Positions 46,298-58,100 of a DNA stretch of 64,000 nt are shown piece after piece; the stretch's first letter is position 1, and every line of letters starts with the position of its first letter. The position numbers were made by a program, and so were the translations under genes. The notes below the pieces were generated by a model. The model searched no databases. It worked only from the letters and a program-made list of their open reading frames with translations, and had not been told where the DNA came from. This DNA is from Branchiostoma floridae (lineage: Eukaryota > Chordata > Leptocardii > Amphioxiformes > Branchiostomatidae): NCBI RefSeq assembly GCF_000003815.2, contig NC_049992.1:14800603-14864602 (forward strand). The letters run 5' to 3'.

Positions 46298-46388
46298 ATG
46301 CTCGTTCATATTTCAAGGGCACATTCGATTTTCCACCGACCATCTGTTTTCGTTGCCGTGATCTGTATGTGGGCGATTCTCTTCGAGG
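46298..46388 (+). CDS. Second candidate signal-peptide exon (plus strand)
   Basis: ATG at 46298 opens 30 codons plus one base ending at the consensus donor GAGG/GTAAGTAC (phase 1). Residues 16-31 (SVFVAVICMWAILFEG) form a hydrophobic signal-like stretch after a basic N terminus. It lies at the end of a locally GC-richer segment (about 45600-46390), as a leader and first exon might. I found no convincing downstream domain exon before 64000, so the gene, if real, is unidentified. Confidence 0.25.
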
Positions 46389-49300
46389 GTAAGTACTTGA
46401 TTTCGGTGTGCTTTGAAGGTCATGGGTGAAATTGGTGTAGAGCTGGAGATCTGATAGTTTGGTGATATAGCTCTGGGTATCAGTCTCCGTGCGCCGTGTG
46501 TTCATTCATAGACGAGACCATTGAAATGCAGTGCTTTATTCAATGGCACGGTGAAGCCTATATTTTGCAGCATGGTATTGGATTGATGACCGTATCTGGC
46601 AATCATCTGCTTGGGGATAGATCACTCGATATCTCTTTACTAATGAATGTATGCGTTATCGAAAAGATGGACAGAGTACCAGAACCTTCGCCATAATGAT
46701 GAGACTTCCCCATGTTTGTTCGCATCCTACCGGCTTATATTTGTTCGCCCTTCCCAATAATAAAATGCTTACGAGAAGCAGCGATCAGATTTCGTCTTAT
46801 TTGATTCGTAAGGTTGCCTCCGTTTGAATGAATTTCGTTTTCAAAAGAATTGCAATCAATGGTGTGTATATATTGCAGACTGTGCCTTGTTATCTATGAA
46901 AGCACAGATGGCACAGTTCGTGTTTAGTAAGATTTCGTTTAGTGTCCGAGCGTTAGGTTAATTGGCCGGCAGGATTTAGGAACTGGAGCGCGAGTATGTT
47001 TTGGATATAACTATACCGTGCATCCCGCATTCTGCTCGGCCAACTAAAGGACTGTGGAAATTGTTTGCCACAACCGGTACATGTAAAACAATAGCCTTTA
47101 TTGCTTGTCACTTAGCAAGTGTAATTTCAAATTTTTTTTTTTCGTTTGTACTTCCAAAGTCTCTTAACCTTTTGTTGCGTTGGTAGAGCTTTTATTTCAA
47201 ATGGCTGTGATATTTGACACGTTATCTATACATCTATTTATTAAAATCATTATTAAAATCTCCTGCAATACTCTTTGGTCCATATATCTAATAGTAGAGG
47301 ATTCCGTTTGGAATCCTAAAATAAGTTTTCTTGGCTTATCCACGGTGATAAATGATAGTCTTTCCAAGTAAATAACTGGCGAATATTCCCAATGTGTGGA
47401 AGGGTTCACTCCTTGACTTTGTATCTGTACCACAGCACAATATTTCACCACGTATGAATGTCACCTGACGATTCGACTGATGGTAAATGTAGCATACCCC
47501 TGCAGACATAAAACCACGTTGGGCTTAGGAGGAAGGGAAGTAAAAGGGTACTTTAGAAAATATACTGCTTCCCTAGCACTAAATAATCCTCTACCAGATC
47601 ATAAACATACATTATGAAAGTTCTACACAAGTATTACTAGTTGTAGAACGCTGGTTCAGAATGCAAAGTGTAAAATAAGGCGTAGTTTAGTAATCTAGGA
47701 ATTGGAAGTGCATCCACGAGAGAGCGTGCTTTGTAGGGAAGGACTTCTTGCAAATTGACAGGATGATGTGTGACGAAATGAGTGAGGAACTTGGAAAAGG
47801 TAATTTCCGGGACGCTGAACCCCGATCGAATATTATGATATGTGTTTGCATCGTCGACAACTGTAAACTACATATATTCCAAGATATCATTCCCACTTAA
47901 TGTGATAATTGATACGTTTCCAAAAAATTATTGTTTTGATGATCTTATTTGAACAGATCTTGGGGATGAATTTCTCATTAACGAGGCATGAAGTGATATT
48001 TGTGCGGGCTGCAATCTGTTGATAAGATATTTGATAGAGGGTTCGCAGAGTCTGGAAAATTGGTAGGGAGAGGTAACATATTTCACCTGTGATCCATTCA
48101 CATCGGCGCTCTAGCGTTCCCTAATTGGTGTTATCCAAGCTCTGTAGCACCCTCTAGATGCGAGTTTCAGCTTCTAGGTCGATATTTCATACACTTGATA
48201 CAGGACTCGCGAGATACCATCTACAGTTGGGAAATGTTGGAAGAGTATAACAGCTACGTTGTTTGGGGGACCTTCAGTTGCCCATTCCTTCATTCCTGAT
48301 AAAAATCAACCAATGTATTGTAGACTACTAAAAAACAACTTAAAATCTGGATCAAAACCGAGCGAACATGATATATATGATGCATTGTCCAAATCAAAAG
48401 CGTGGAACAATTTGCTACTTCGGTTAGATTTCAGGTAAGTAATGAGTGAGTAATCAAAAGGGTGGAAGTTTGATGTATTGGAGACAGATTGCGCTCTTTA
48501 AGTACGTTCCTTCTACTTTTTTTCTCCCTGTCCTAACTCTTAAGAGGCATGGCGTGCTTACTTCAAACAGATTGCCACGCAGTCTGACAACTCAAGAAAT
48601 ATTACACCGAAGTAGGGATCTGCACGACTCTAAGGCGGCTTTACAATTTTACGAATTCATATTTTCAAGGACTAATGGGCTTTCTTGCAGTACTTACCAA
48701 GGACGAATATGTTTTTCTCCAGATCCAGAGGGAGAATATAATAGCATGAACGTTTGTTATATCTTTCTTTATCTACCACAACGAGTCCCTTACGGCTAAC
48801 TCTTTACCATTCGAGATAACATCACCACGCAGAATGGTGATCCATAAAAAACTACGTCAATATTAGAATAACAACAAAGGCTTCAATCATACATGGCAAT
48901 GCCGTGAAGATCTAGACTTTTTCCATTGTAGCATTCTGGTGTGTTCTTCACCTTGAAAAGCCAGAAAAACGTCTTGTGTGCCAGAACTGATGGAGGTCAA
49001 ACCCGTTGCCATTTCGGGTGTATGGACCAACAAAGGTCCATCATGAAATTCTCAGATCCCGTAATGGGCTATTTGCGGCTCATTCAGCAGGAAATGATGT
49101 ATGAGTCTTATAGATGAAAACTGGATCGTGGCAGATCAGCTTGTGTAGCCAATTTCCGTTAAACTGTGTCTCAGGTGAGAACATGTTCAAATTATTGCAA
49201 GGGCACAATGAATTGCAGTTAAGATCCGGTATGTCACGTAAAGAACAACAGATATTCTATAGGTCATTTATTATGTCAGGTGGTTAACAAAGCTTTCTAT

Positions 49301-52300
49301 GAATAAAATACCCCCATAGGCATTCGTGGTAAGACTCTACCAGTCTCTTCATGTAGCTGGGAATAGTAGATAGTAATGGATACACATTTGTATTAGGCTC
49401 CATATGTTACTGGGAATGTTATAAATTGGCCATATAGGCCGATGACACTTCAAAGGAGTTAGGCCGACCAATATAGGGAAAAATCGCACTTTTTTTTCTT
49501 GTTTGGGGCCTGCCAAATTCCTTGTCGTGTTATCTGGCTATTTGTTTATTTCAACCATTTAATTTCCAGTTACATATGGGCTAACATCTTAGGCATGCAC
49601 TGATTCTCCACTCCCCCGCACTCACTGTCACTTTGTTAAATATAGCATTTCAACGTCAATTTTGATAGATATGCGTAACATATGTATGCATGTCTTACAA
49701 TATCACAGCAATCAGTGCACATTTGATTATCCTGGTTTTGGGTGGCATTGAAGCCATTAGTCTTAATGAATTATCAATCACTTTTACATGGGGCAATTTA
49801 ATATGTACATATATCGGAATATCGCAGACGCGTGTAAGTCTAATTCAAACAAAGCTTCATATAATTGCTGTGAACTTTAAAGGTTTGTACAAAAAATTAT
49901 CAGACTATGATTAATTTCAAGGTAAGAGATACTGATAGCTTTAGCTGTAATGGTTTGCAAATGTATAGTATATAGGATTTCATTGGTAATAGCTCGCTCA
50001 TGCAAAGAGAGAGAGAATCGGTTAAACATAATGATAAAACTTACGATGCGCAGTGGGTTACCTAGTCCAGAACGTTTGCACATAAGTAACATTGAACGCA
50101 ATTGAATCCTAAATAAAAGTAACCAAACGTAGAACTGAAACAGAACCAATTATCATAATATTTGCAATGTCTATATATTACGTTTGCTTTAAAGAAAATG
50201 ATGTAGTTAAATTCGGGATTCCATCTGTTCTTGTATAGTGGCAGTGACTGGTGAAGCATATCACGTTTTCTCTAGGCTTCAAGCATCTGCCAACATCCGA
50301 AAACACCGCCCACACACTATTAGCAATTAATGGTCGGCTGGGCTGGTCCAGCATTCAGGCATTCCTTGTAAAGTACACATTCCCCAATGTCACATTTCCT
50401 GGAGAGGCAAGTACAATTAGGATGGTAGCGAAGACAATCTAGAACCCTTGAAGGACCGGGAGATTTACAATGTAATGTCTGAAGATTAAGAAGATAACGA
50501 CTTGCAACTTGTGTGTGTGTGTGTGTGTTAAAATAGGATAGTGGCAGAAAATAACGTCTAAATAATTGCAATCGGTCTGTTTAGCAACTCTCATCGACTT
50601 TGCTTCAGTGATCGTGTTACGCACGTGGTGTACATGTATTTATGACAGTAGCTTTACACCTATAGAGCTCTCGTCAGCTTAGTTTGCAACAAAAGCCTTC
50701 TGGGTATCGTTAAAACATTTCACGTTGAGAATGTAGTGGACTTTGCGTGTGTATTGACTTTTCGTGTATTGGTGTGTGTCTTTCTTCAAAGGGGTTGTCA
50801 CAATGATATACCGACCGTTGGGCAACAAAAATCGCCTGTGTGATATTCTCCGGACTCATGGTACAAGAGTCCTCCGATAAGACCTGTAGCATTACTATGC
50901 TGAACATTGATTGACAACGGAACATAAATTGATCCTGCCATTTATACGATAAATACTTAACCAAGACCCAATTGTCTCTTATAAATGAATTAATACGGTT
51001 TCCCTTTTGAAAGTATGTACACGGATAACACGAGATCTCTTTTTGAGTTTCTGATCACATAGAAGTTGTGTTTTTTTCTTTGTCGAGATTATCTCAAATT
51101 CCATTCAGGGCGAATACAAAAACGCATTTTATGAGCTATGCTTTCACTTGCGATACTTGCGTCCATTGAAGTGTGTAATAAATCCAGGACGGTTCTTTCA
51201 CTCCTCAACGTAATAGCCCAATTCATCATCAAGTCAACACATTCTCAATGGAGCAAAAACAGTTTTAAGATTTGTTGTCTGCATGGCAGTGAATGTGTTC
51301 GGGGATTTTTGGTCAAGATATTGGATTCTTTATATAAGCATTGATATTGGATGCAGCAAAATCATGTTGCAAAGGTCCATAAAGTTCTGATTGATACATT
51401 ATCATAGTAGTCCCAAAAGTAAAATTTGACTCTCATATAAATTACGTACGCTCTGATGATAAAAAAAATATAAGTTAGTTACGAACATCATCAGAACATG
51501 GGTCAATGTAAATAGAAATATTTAAAAAGTCAGTTGTAAATTTGCCTTATCGCTGTACTGCCTTCTATTTGCTGATGCTGAGCCTTCAATGACCCTTGCA
51601 GCGCTGCATGAACAAGTTTATTTCCATCAAGCTGTATGATGAGTTGCACAGGCACGTCTGAGTCATACGAAATATAAACAGCCCCTGTTTGATGAGATGA
51701 CAGGGTATGTATGTGAACAAATGAAATCTGGACCCCAAAGAGCAGGTAATGCTCCAGTCCTGACCTCAATCTCCAATGGAGCCGTCTACCTGACAATCTC
51801 CTATTCCACCAGTTTGACACAAGCAATGAAAATTGCCACCGGGTAGACAAGATAAATGGTGCCTTTTGGACATGTGTTGTTATTGATGTTTTTTGTAAGA
51901 TTCTGCAACAGATTTACTATTCAAATGGCCCTTACTTTTCTCACAGGAAATGTCAATCAACGAAGAAAACAGGGCCGGTTATCTTTATTCATCAAGTAGC
52001 ATTACGTGTGGACTAAATGTATTGAAAATGGGTTCTGAAACGTACGAATTCAAAGACCTACATCAATGACAATTTATTGTGAAGGTCTGTATAAAAGGGA
52101 AATATGTATGGCTATTCGTATGGCATGTAATATTTTGCGCACGTCAAGCCTTTCAAAAACTGCTGGTACAACCTACTATTCTTCACTTGTTTCTCTTCTC
52201 CTACCCGTCTTGAAGTTTGTACATCTATACCCCTGTTGTCTGAAACTAAACACTAAAGAAACTTAAGAAAACCTCGCCAATATTCTCGTCTTCCTTTTCA

Positions 52301-52649
52301 AGTCTGGAATACACATTATGAAAACCAGCTCAGGTGAAAGAAACATTATCTGGCTCAGACATCTGACAAAACATAGTGCCCATCCGTCGCGGACCAGTAC
52401 ATCAGGATTATGTCTCGGTAGGCAGGAATCCTAAATCAGCTCGCCAGATTACCATAGATCCTCTGATATGCGGGTTACGTGAAGTTGAAGGATTGCGAGT
52501 CGCAGTTGCTGACTTTTACCAGTTGCTGTGAGAGGGATTGTAGCTGGGTATGTGACAGTCATTCCTTGAGGCCAGTTTTAAAACATTGCGTTCATTTCAA
52601 TATTAGTAACCTTACTGCTCCGAGAGAACGCTCATGGAGATAAATCAGT
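46389..52649. other. Gene-free DNA
   Basis: Frames up to 117 codons (48446-48799) without recognisable domains; only the GT repeat is notable. Confidence 0.5.
50513..50528. repeat. (GT)8 dinucleotide repeat
   Basis: A short run of GT following tgcaact. No other feature is attached. Confidence 0.9.
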
Positions 52650-53055
52650 GAAATGGGATGGTTATGCATGGAATTATACTTGTGGTCAGGTCCCACTGTC
52701 CGTATAGACAATCGCCCTTGCTCCCTCCGCGTCAGATTCCAGACAGAGGTGTTAGCACAGAGGAGCCGAAGTGAGAAAGGACACACAATCAATAATCATT
52801 TGCGGCTTTGTGAATCCGAACGGATCGATCAATGACGTTGTCAAGTCTCGTGAGGGCAATGAGGGCTTATTTGACCATACGCGCGCTGATGCCCACCTCT
52901 TAGCAGTCCGTACCAAAGACGGATTGTCTGATGTCACGGCAGAGATACTGGACTCAGTAGAAGAGCTCTGGTACTCAAACCCTTTGCCACATGGGCGCAT
53001 TGATTCCTTTATGGTTACTTCATCCATTTGCAAAGGAACTCAAAGTCAAGTATAA
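52650..53055. other. GC-richer segment open on both strands, unexplained
   Basis: About 400 bases are locally GC-rich and open in overlapping frames on plus (52653-52835, 52771-53055) and minus (52592-52792, 52752-53033). Two-strand openness often marks a real coding segment on one strand or a captured exon. I recognise no family in any frame and see no strong splice-site pair, so the strand and identity stay open. Confidence 0.3.
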
Positions 53056-53110
53056 AAATTATCTTCTAAACCTGTCTTTGAGAAAGGAAGTCAGCTGTTG
53101 ATTCCTCTAT

Positions 53111-53149
53111 GGTTACTTCATCCATTAGCAAATTTTGGATGAAGTAACC
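53111..53149. repeat. Perfect 14-bp stem inverted repeat plus a third copy
   Basis: GGTTACTTCATCCA (53111-53124) is followed by its exact complement TGGATGAAGTAACC (53136-53149), giving a hairpin with an 11-base loop. A further direct copy (ATGGTTACTTCATCCATTTG) sits at about 53011-53030, and part of the motif recurs after the hairpin (53152-53160). The arrangement looks like local duplication and inversion of a 20-30 base segment. Confidence 0.75.
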
Positions 53150-53160
53150 ATTTTGGATGA

Positions 53161-56041
53161 AGATTTTGCACTACAGACAAGGGCGTATCTGTTCCAAATC
53201 GAATCCCTTTTAACTTAAGGCCTTCTTAGAAAAGAAAACCCGTATAGTCATGATGGGTACACATATATGGACGATAATATGGAAATTTTCCAATGTTTTA
53301 GTACGGTATTTTATGCATAAAGTATGAAGGAATCGAGTCCGATGCCTATGCACTAGTAAGGCCAGTAGGCCTAAGTAAATAGTTAATATTTTAAGAATCT
53401 AAAAATACGCAATTAGCCCTGTGGTTGCAATGTACTTTCAAGGCTGATATCTTTTAACATAATAAATCATTCTATTATCAATTCCTTTCCAAATAACAAG
53501 GAATCGTGTAAATGTCAAAGCAATATTCTGTGATATATGAATAATCGATCGATATCTGTCATATATTCGCCATGGTGATTCTCCAAATGACAATGAAGTA
53601 GCTGATCCAAATGATCGATATATTCTAAAGTACACAAATTGTACACAAAACATTGTAAAGTAGGAATGATTACTTTCTGCATATTTACATAGTCGCCATA
53701 TCCCACTGCATGTATCAACGGCGAGACTGGCATTTAAACAATTTATTCCCTACGTCTTGAAATATCAAAAGTCAATATTTTGTATATAAGCTGCTAAAAG
53801 TAATGGAAAAGAAATTGAAACAGATTATTGGCACAGTTATCGCTGCCAATTGAGGTGTAAGTAGAATTATGCTGTGACAAAACAGGACATCGTACAATTG
53901 TAACCGAATACGAATTTTATTACTTAATCCCATGTTGTTATAGCATGCCAATTAATGAGTTGCCGTGCCAGCTACGGTAAAATTTTACATGTGTATAATC
54001 ATAGTGATATTATAAAGTAGATGACGTCTTTTTATATTCGCCCCCTGTTACTATCTTTGCTTTTTTGTTTACTTCATCTGAGAGGCAGTAACTCTTAGAT
54101 AAAAGCTTCAAACTTATCACTTAGTATTTTTTCCTGAGTGCATCGGAAATACGTACTTAAATGTATACAATGATGATTGCTCCGAGTATGTTGCCAAATG
54201 ACTACTATCTTACTTTTGTGCATCCTAGTCATAAGCTACTGTTTCTAGTCGATTTTGCTTAAAAGACTATAGAATTCATGTTAGAAACATAAGGAAAGTT
54301 GACATCGGTGGTATGAGACTGAACGGGCACTCCCTTCCCCTTCAAAACTTGCTGCTTATTAAGCGTCCCTGAGTGAATTTCGCGTTACCAAGCAATCATC
54401 GTATATCGTCTGCTTCTCGTTTCTGTGGGACTTTATCGACAATCTTAAATGAGTATGAAATAACCATTACACTCCGCAGAAAATATCCATCTTTTCTACC
54501 AATTGGGAATTGATTGTTTTTCAATTTCCGTCGAATTTTCAGCTACGCTGACTTTATCGTTTCCTACACAGTTCGATCAGATACCCGTGGCGACTTGGGG
54601 AGATTTTCCAGGCCCTGCTTCCTACCTCTTGATGAGAACATGACTGTCAAGAACAGCGAAGTCGTAAATAACCAGGAAATACATCAAGACGAATGAAGAC
54701 CAAAGCTTGCATGCCTCGGTGTTGGAATCTTAATTTACTTTCTGATGTGTGCATGGTTTTGGCATAATTTTGAACCTCTTTAGCACATTACAACGATGGG
54801 ACTGCATAGTATCGTGATTCGGTCGGCAAGCACTGGAGAAGTGGCGTATCAAAATGCATGGCAATATAACAAAATGCATCGTTCAAGATGATAAGGCATA
54901 TGATTTGATATACCAATTTGTGGCAAAATCTTCCAGGCTTACGCAACGGTAAAGGGTGACTGGGGTCAAATCTAATATCAATTATATGTTATAACCATCA
55001 TATGAATCAATATATCATGTCATAAATCATACCAGAGGCATGTCGGAAATGATTTCAGGGTTGTAACAATTTTGGTGCACTTTGTGTAGGATAAACGGCC
55101 CTTGTGCCAATTTTCTTCCGAAACTGAGAATCGTCTGATCATGATTTGATTTTCGTTCTCTGGCAGCTTTTCAGCAAGGTGTAGTCATCTGGCAATATCC
55201 TTAAACAAGGGTGCTGAGAAATGTTTCATGATCTGTCACTACTGATTTGTACCCGTGCTTTGCAGCGGAGCTAGAATATCCTCTCCTGTTTGCGAAGCCT
55301 GGGCTTGGAATTCCAAGGTGCGCGGCTATTCTCCAAAGCCTGGACTGACAAGGAAGACATTCGACTTATCTTTGTCTAAAAAATGACGATTAGTTATTGC
55401 TGTCTAGAAGCATTTGTCTAATATGTAGATGATTTTACTTATAGTACAGATAAAAATCAGAAAAATTCTATGAAGATAATTCTATTTTCTTGACTTAGAT
55501 TGCACATTCGAATTCCGTTTGTTTTTTCTGTAGTGTAGTTGATAGATCTGCGCTGGCATGGCGAAAAAGCGTGGTACGTGACTTTGCTTTGGCATTTCTA
55601 TCAACTGTACGTAAGGTTCAAGGATGGTATGCTTTTGATTTGTATGGCTCTGGGCAATACTCCAAAATTCTGATATTGCATTTCTCTTCCATACCATTTT
55701 CAGAATCAGATAACAAAGCAAAAGTCATTTTTGAAGTGTGCCAGACTAAAGTCCGGAGCCAAGACGCCGTAAAGAATCGAAATAAGATCTTTATTTTACC
55801 CACATCAGATCATACAGGATCAAGCCGAATAAAGCAGACGGGTACTTACCGTACGTAAGTATCTACACAAATATGTCCATAAAGGTAACGGGTAGAAGCT
55901 TAGTGAATGGTATTACATTCCAATATGAGGAGATTAGTTGACGCTCATACCTTGTCTCGACTATAACCATATGGGCCACCATTATCCAAAAATACCCGGG
56001 GCGCCCAGTGCTATATGAAAGGCCGGGACTTTAAATGGGCG
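53161..56041. other. Gene-free DNA
   Basis: At 54514-54540 a good 3' splice site (TTTCCGTCGAATTTTCAG) precedes 50 open codons ending at 54694; it could be a terminal exon, but no partner exon or family is visible. Nothing else is supported. Confidence 0.45.
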
Positions 56042-56385
56042 TAGTCTGGTCCATTTATTTGACCTTCAAGGCAACCAATCTTAGAAATATGCCATTATAT
56101 CCTTCGTTCCATAATCTCAATATCCTATAACTGTGGCAAAAATGGTCGAAAGTACAGGAAATGTGTATGAAAACCTGATATTTCAGAACAACTGCTCATA
56201 ATGTAGTTCTTTATAATATAGTCTGATCCATCTATTAGACCTTCCAGGATAGCGTTCTTGGAAACATACCATTGTATTATCCATAAGCCCAATATTATCC
56301 TATAAACAGTGAAAATGGTCAGAAGTACAGGAAACGTAGCTCAAAGCTAACTGTTTCAGAACAACTGCTCAAAATGATGATGGGC
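56042..56385. repeat. Diverged ~177-bp tandem duplication
   Basis: Two copies start TAGTCTGGTCCATTTATTTG (56042) and TAGTCTGATCCATCTATTAG (56219) and stay alignable through agtacaggaaa and tttcagaacaactgctca. Identity looks about 75-80% with small indels. No coding potential. Confidence 0.75.
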
Positions 56386-57378
56386 TATTACTGGGAAAAC
56401 CACATCGCCATGAATAGTTACTACCAAGCTACTTCAATACAGAAATGTATATGACCATCAACAGAATAGCCAAAATGCACATTTGGATAACCTTAACCAC
56501 AAAAAGGCATAGCTTATTATGTTATGCCTATTAAATCAACATTGCAGCTGTGGAAACGATTAAAAACAAACTTTTCAGTATCACAAATCAATATGAAAGA
56601 TCTAAATATTATCAACCAACTATGCATGACATCAGGCTGCTGCGCAATCTCTATTCCACATACAAGTTTGCTAGGCGTGCAATCGTACCCAATGAGAACT
56701 TTGTCTTGCACCGACAGATGTTGCTTATTAATATGGGCCAATATGTGCTCAATACACATTTATGTTCTTAATACTCATTACGTTCCGCAGAAATCCATAT
56801 TGATTTTAATGGCATATCATATCCAGGGCTGCTGTTTCAGAGTCAAACGTTATAGAATCTACGTAATCCTGGAAGAGCTAAGCCAAATTTCGCAATATAC
56901 CGTCAGTTAAGGGAAGTGGCATCTACCCTTTGTCCAAAACCCATCCTAAAACAGGCCTGAAGTCGATGTGAATTCGAATTACTCATAAAATCAAGTTAAC
57001 CATGCAAAATGTTAACTCTTGCCGTTTGAAGTTTTTTTAATGCAAAGCTCCCTAGGTAACTGCCAAGCAGTGATGGAAGCTTTCTCAACCGTTGTAATGG
57101 GCATTCTATTCATCCTCTAAACCTTAACAGCACATTTAAGTACTCTTGTACTTCCCGCTGTTCACAGCGGGGTCATATAGTTCTACGTACTCAGGTGTTT
57201 TTATTATCTTTTTGGGTGCACGTCGTTGTTTGGTATGTAATCAGCTACAGATGTGAAGAGAATCTGTATGTCCCTTCCTACCGGAGAGAAATCATCTAAT
57301 ATACATACATACATACACCTCAGGCTAGCATGAAATTGCCCCAATTCCCTCGACATTTTTGATAAGGGTAACCAGAAT
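56386..57378. other. Gene-free DNA
   Basis: The 128-codon frame at 56524-56910 overlaps an equally open frame on both strands and has no domain. (ACAT)n-like bases at 57302-57317. Confidence 0.5.
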
Positions 57379-58100
57379 TTGATGAAGTGGAGCCATCTTT
57401 CACTCAATCCCCGTCGCCCTGTGGTTAACTGCGTAGACCCTGGGTTTAACCGCATTATCATCGCGACGTGCATCATGGTCGCCTCTACCAACCGGCACTG
57501 GCCTTTGGAGTGTCTTCATTGTGAGTGTCCGAGCACACGAGTTAGGTCTTGGAGAAATGTAAATACGATTATCAAGGTGCGGGATAAGAGAGAGCGTATA
57601 TCGATTTGCGTTCACCCGTCCTCCCAAAATGCCGACAGAAATGTCAGGCAGGTTGAAAGAATTGCTATAGCATTTGTTGAGCTGGGAGGGTTGGGAGCTG
57701 GAAATGCCACTGCTTGCAGTACGGACTGAAATAACGTTGACCTGGACGTCAAACTGGTTTCAATCATAGCCAGCTGGAATGGCAGTGCCCAACGTCTCTC
57801 ATTGGCGTGTGAGCCACAGAAACATCTGGGGAGAAGTGATCCTGATAACACCAGGCATCCCTGATATCCAGTGACGTTCACTTACATCCAGGCACTCTCC
57901 GAGCGAGGCAGGTCTACAGAGGGTCTCCTCTTCGTGGCGAGGGGAACCACAACACAAGGCACGGGCGAGAATGAAAATGTCCATCATCAGCGGGCGAAAA
58001 ATTGCACAGCCCGACACTTCATGCCTGAGATCCTCCATCGGATCATCATTTTTCAGCGCTCTGGTCTGCATTTGGCCAATTCTCTGGATGGGTGAGTGTC
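57379..58100. other. GC-richer island with exon-like signals on both strands, unexplained
   Basis: The segment is GC-rich against its surroundings and open for 75-116 codons on both strands. On plus, a TATCCAG acceptor (57871) and a GATGG/GTGAGTG donor (58091) frame an open stretch. On minus, a CTGGAT/GTAAGTGA donor at about 57893 ends an open stretch that reads LKNDDPMEDLRHEVSGCAIF. Neither translation belongs to a family I know. A decayed or single exon is possible. Confidence 0.25.

Noticed and set aside
48446-48799. 117-codon plus frame
   Set aside because: No recognisable family; crosses what looks like a polypyrimidine tract, so unlikely as one exon.
56524-56910. 128-codon plus frame
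   Set aside because: Overlapping frames of similar length on both strands and no domain or exon borders.
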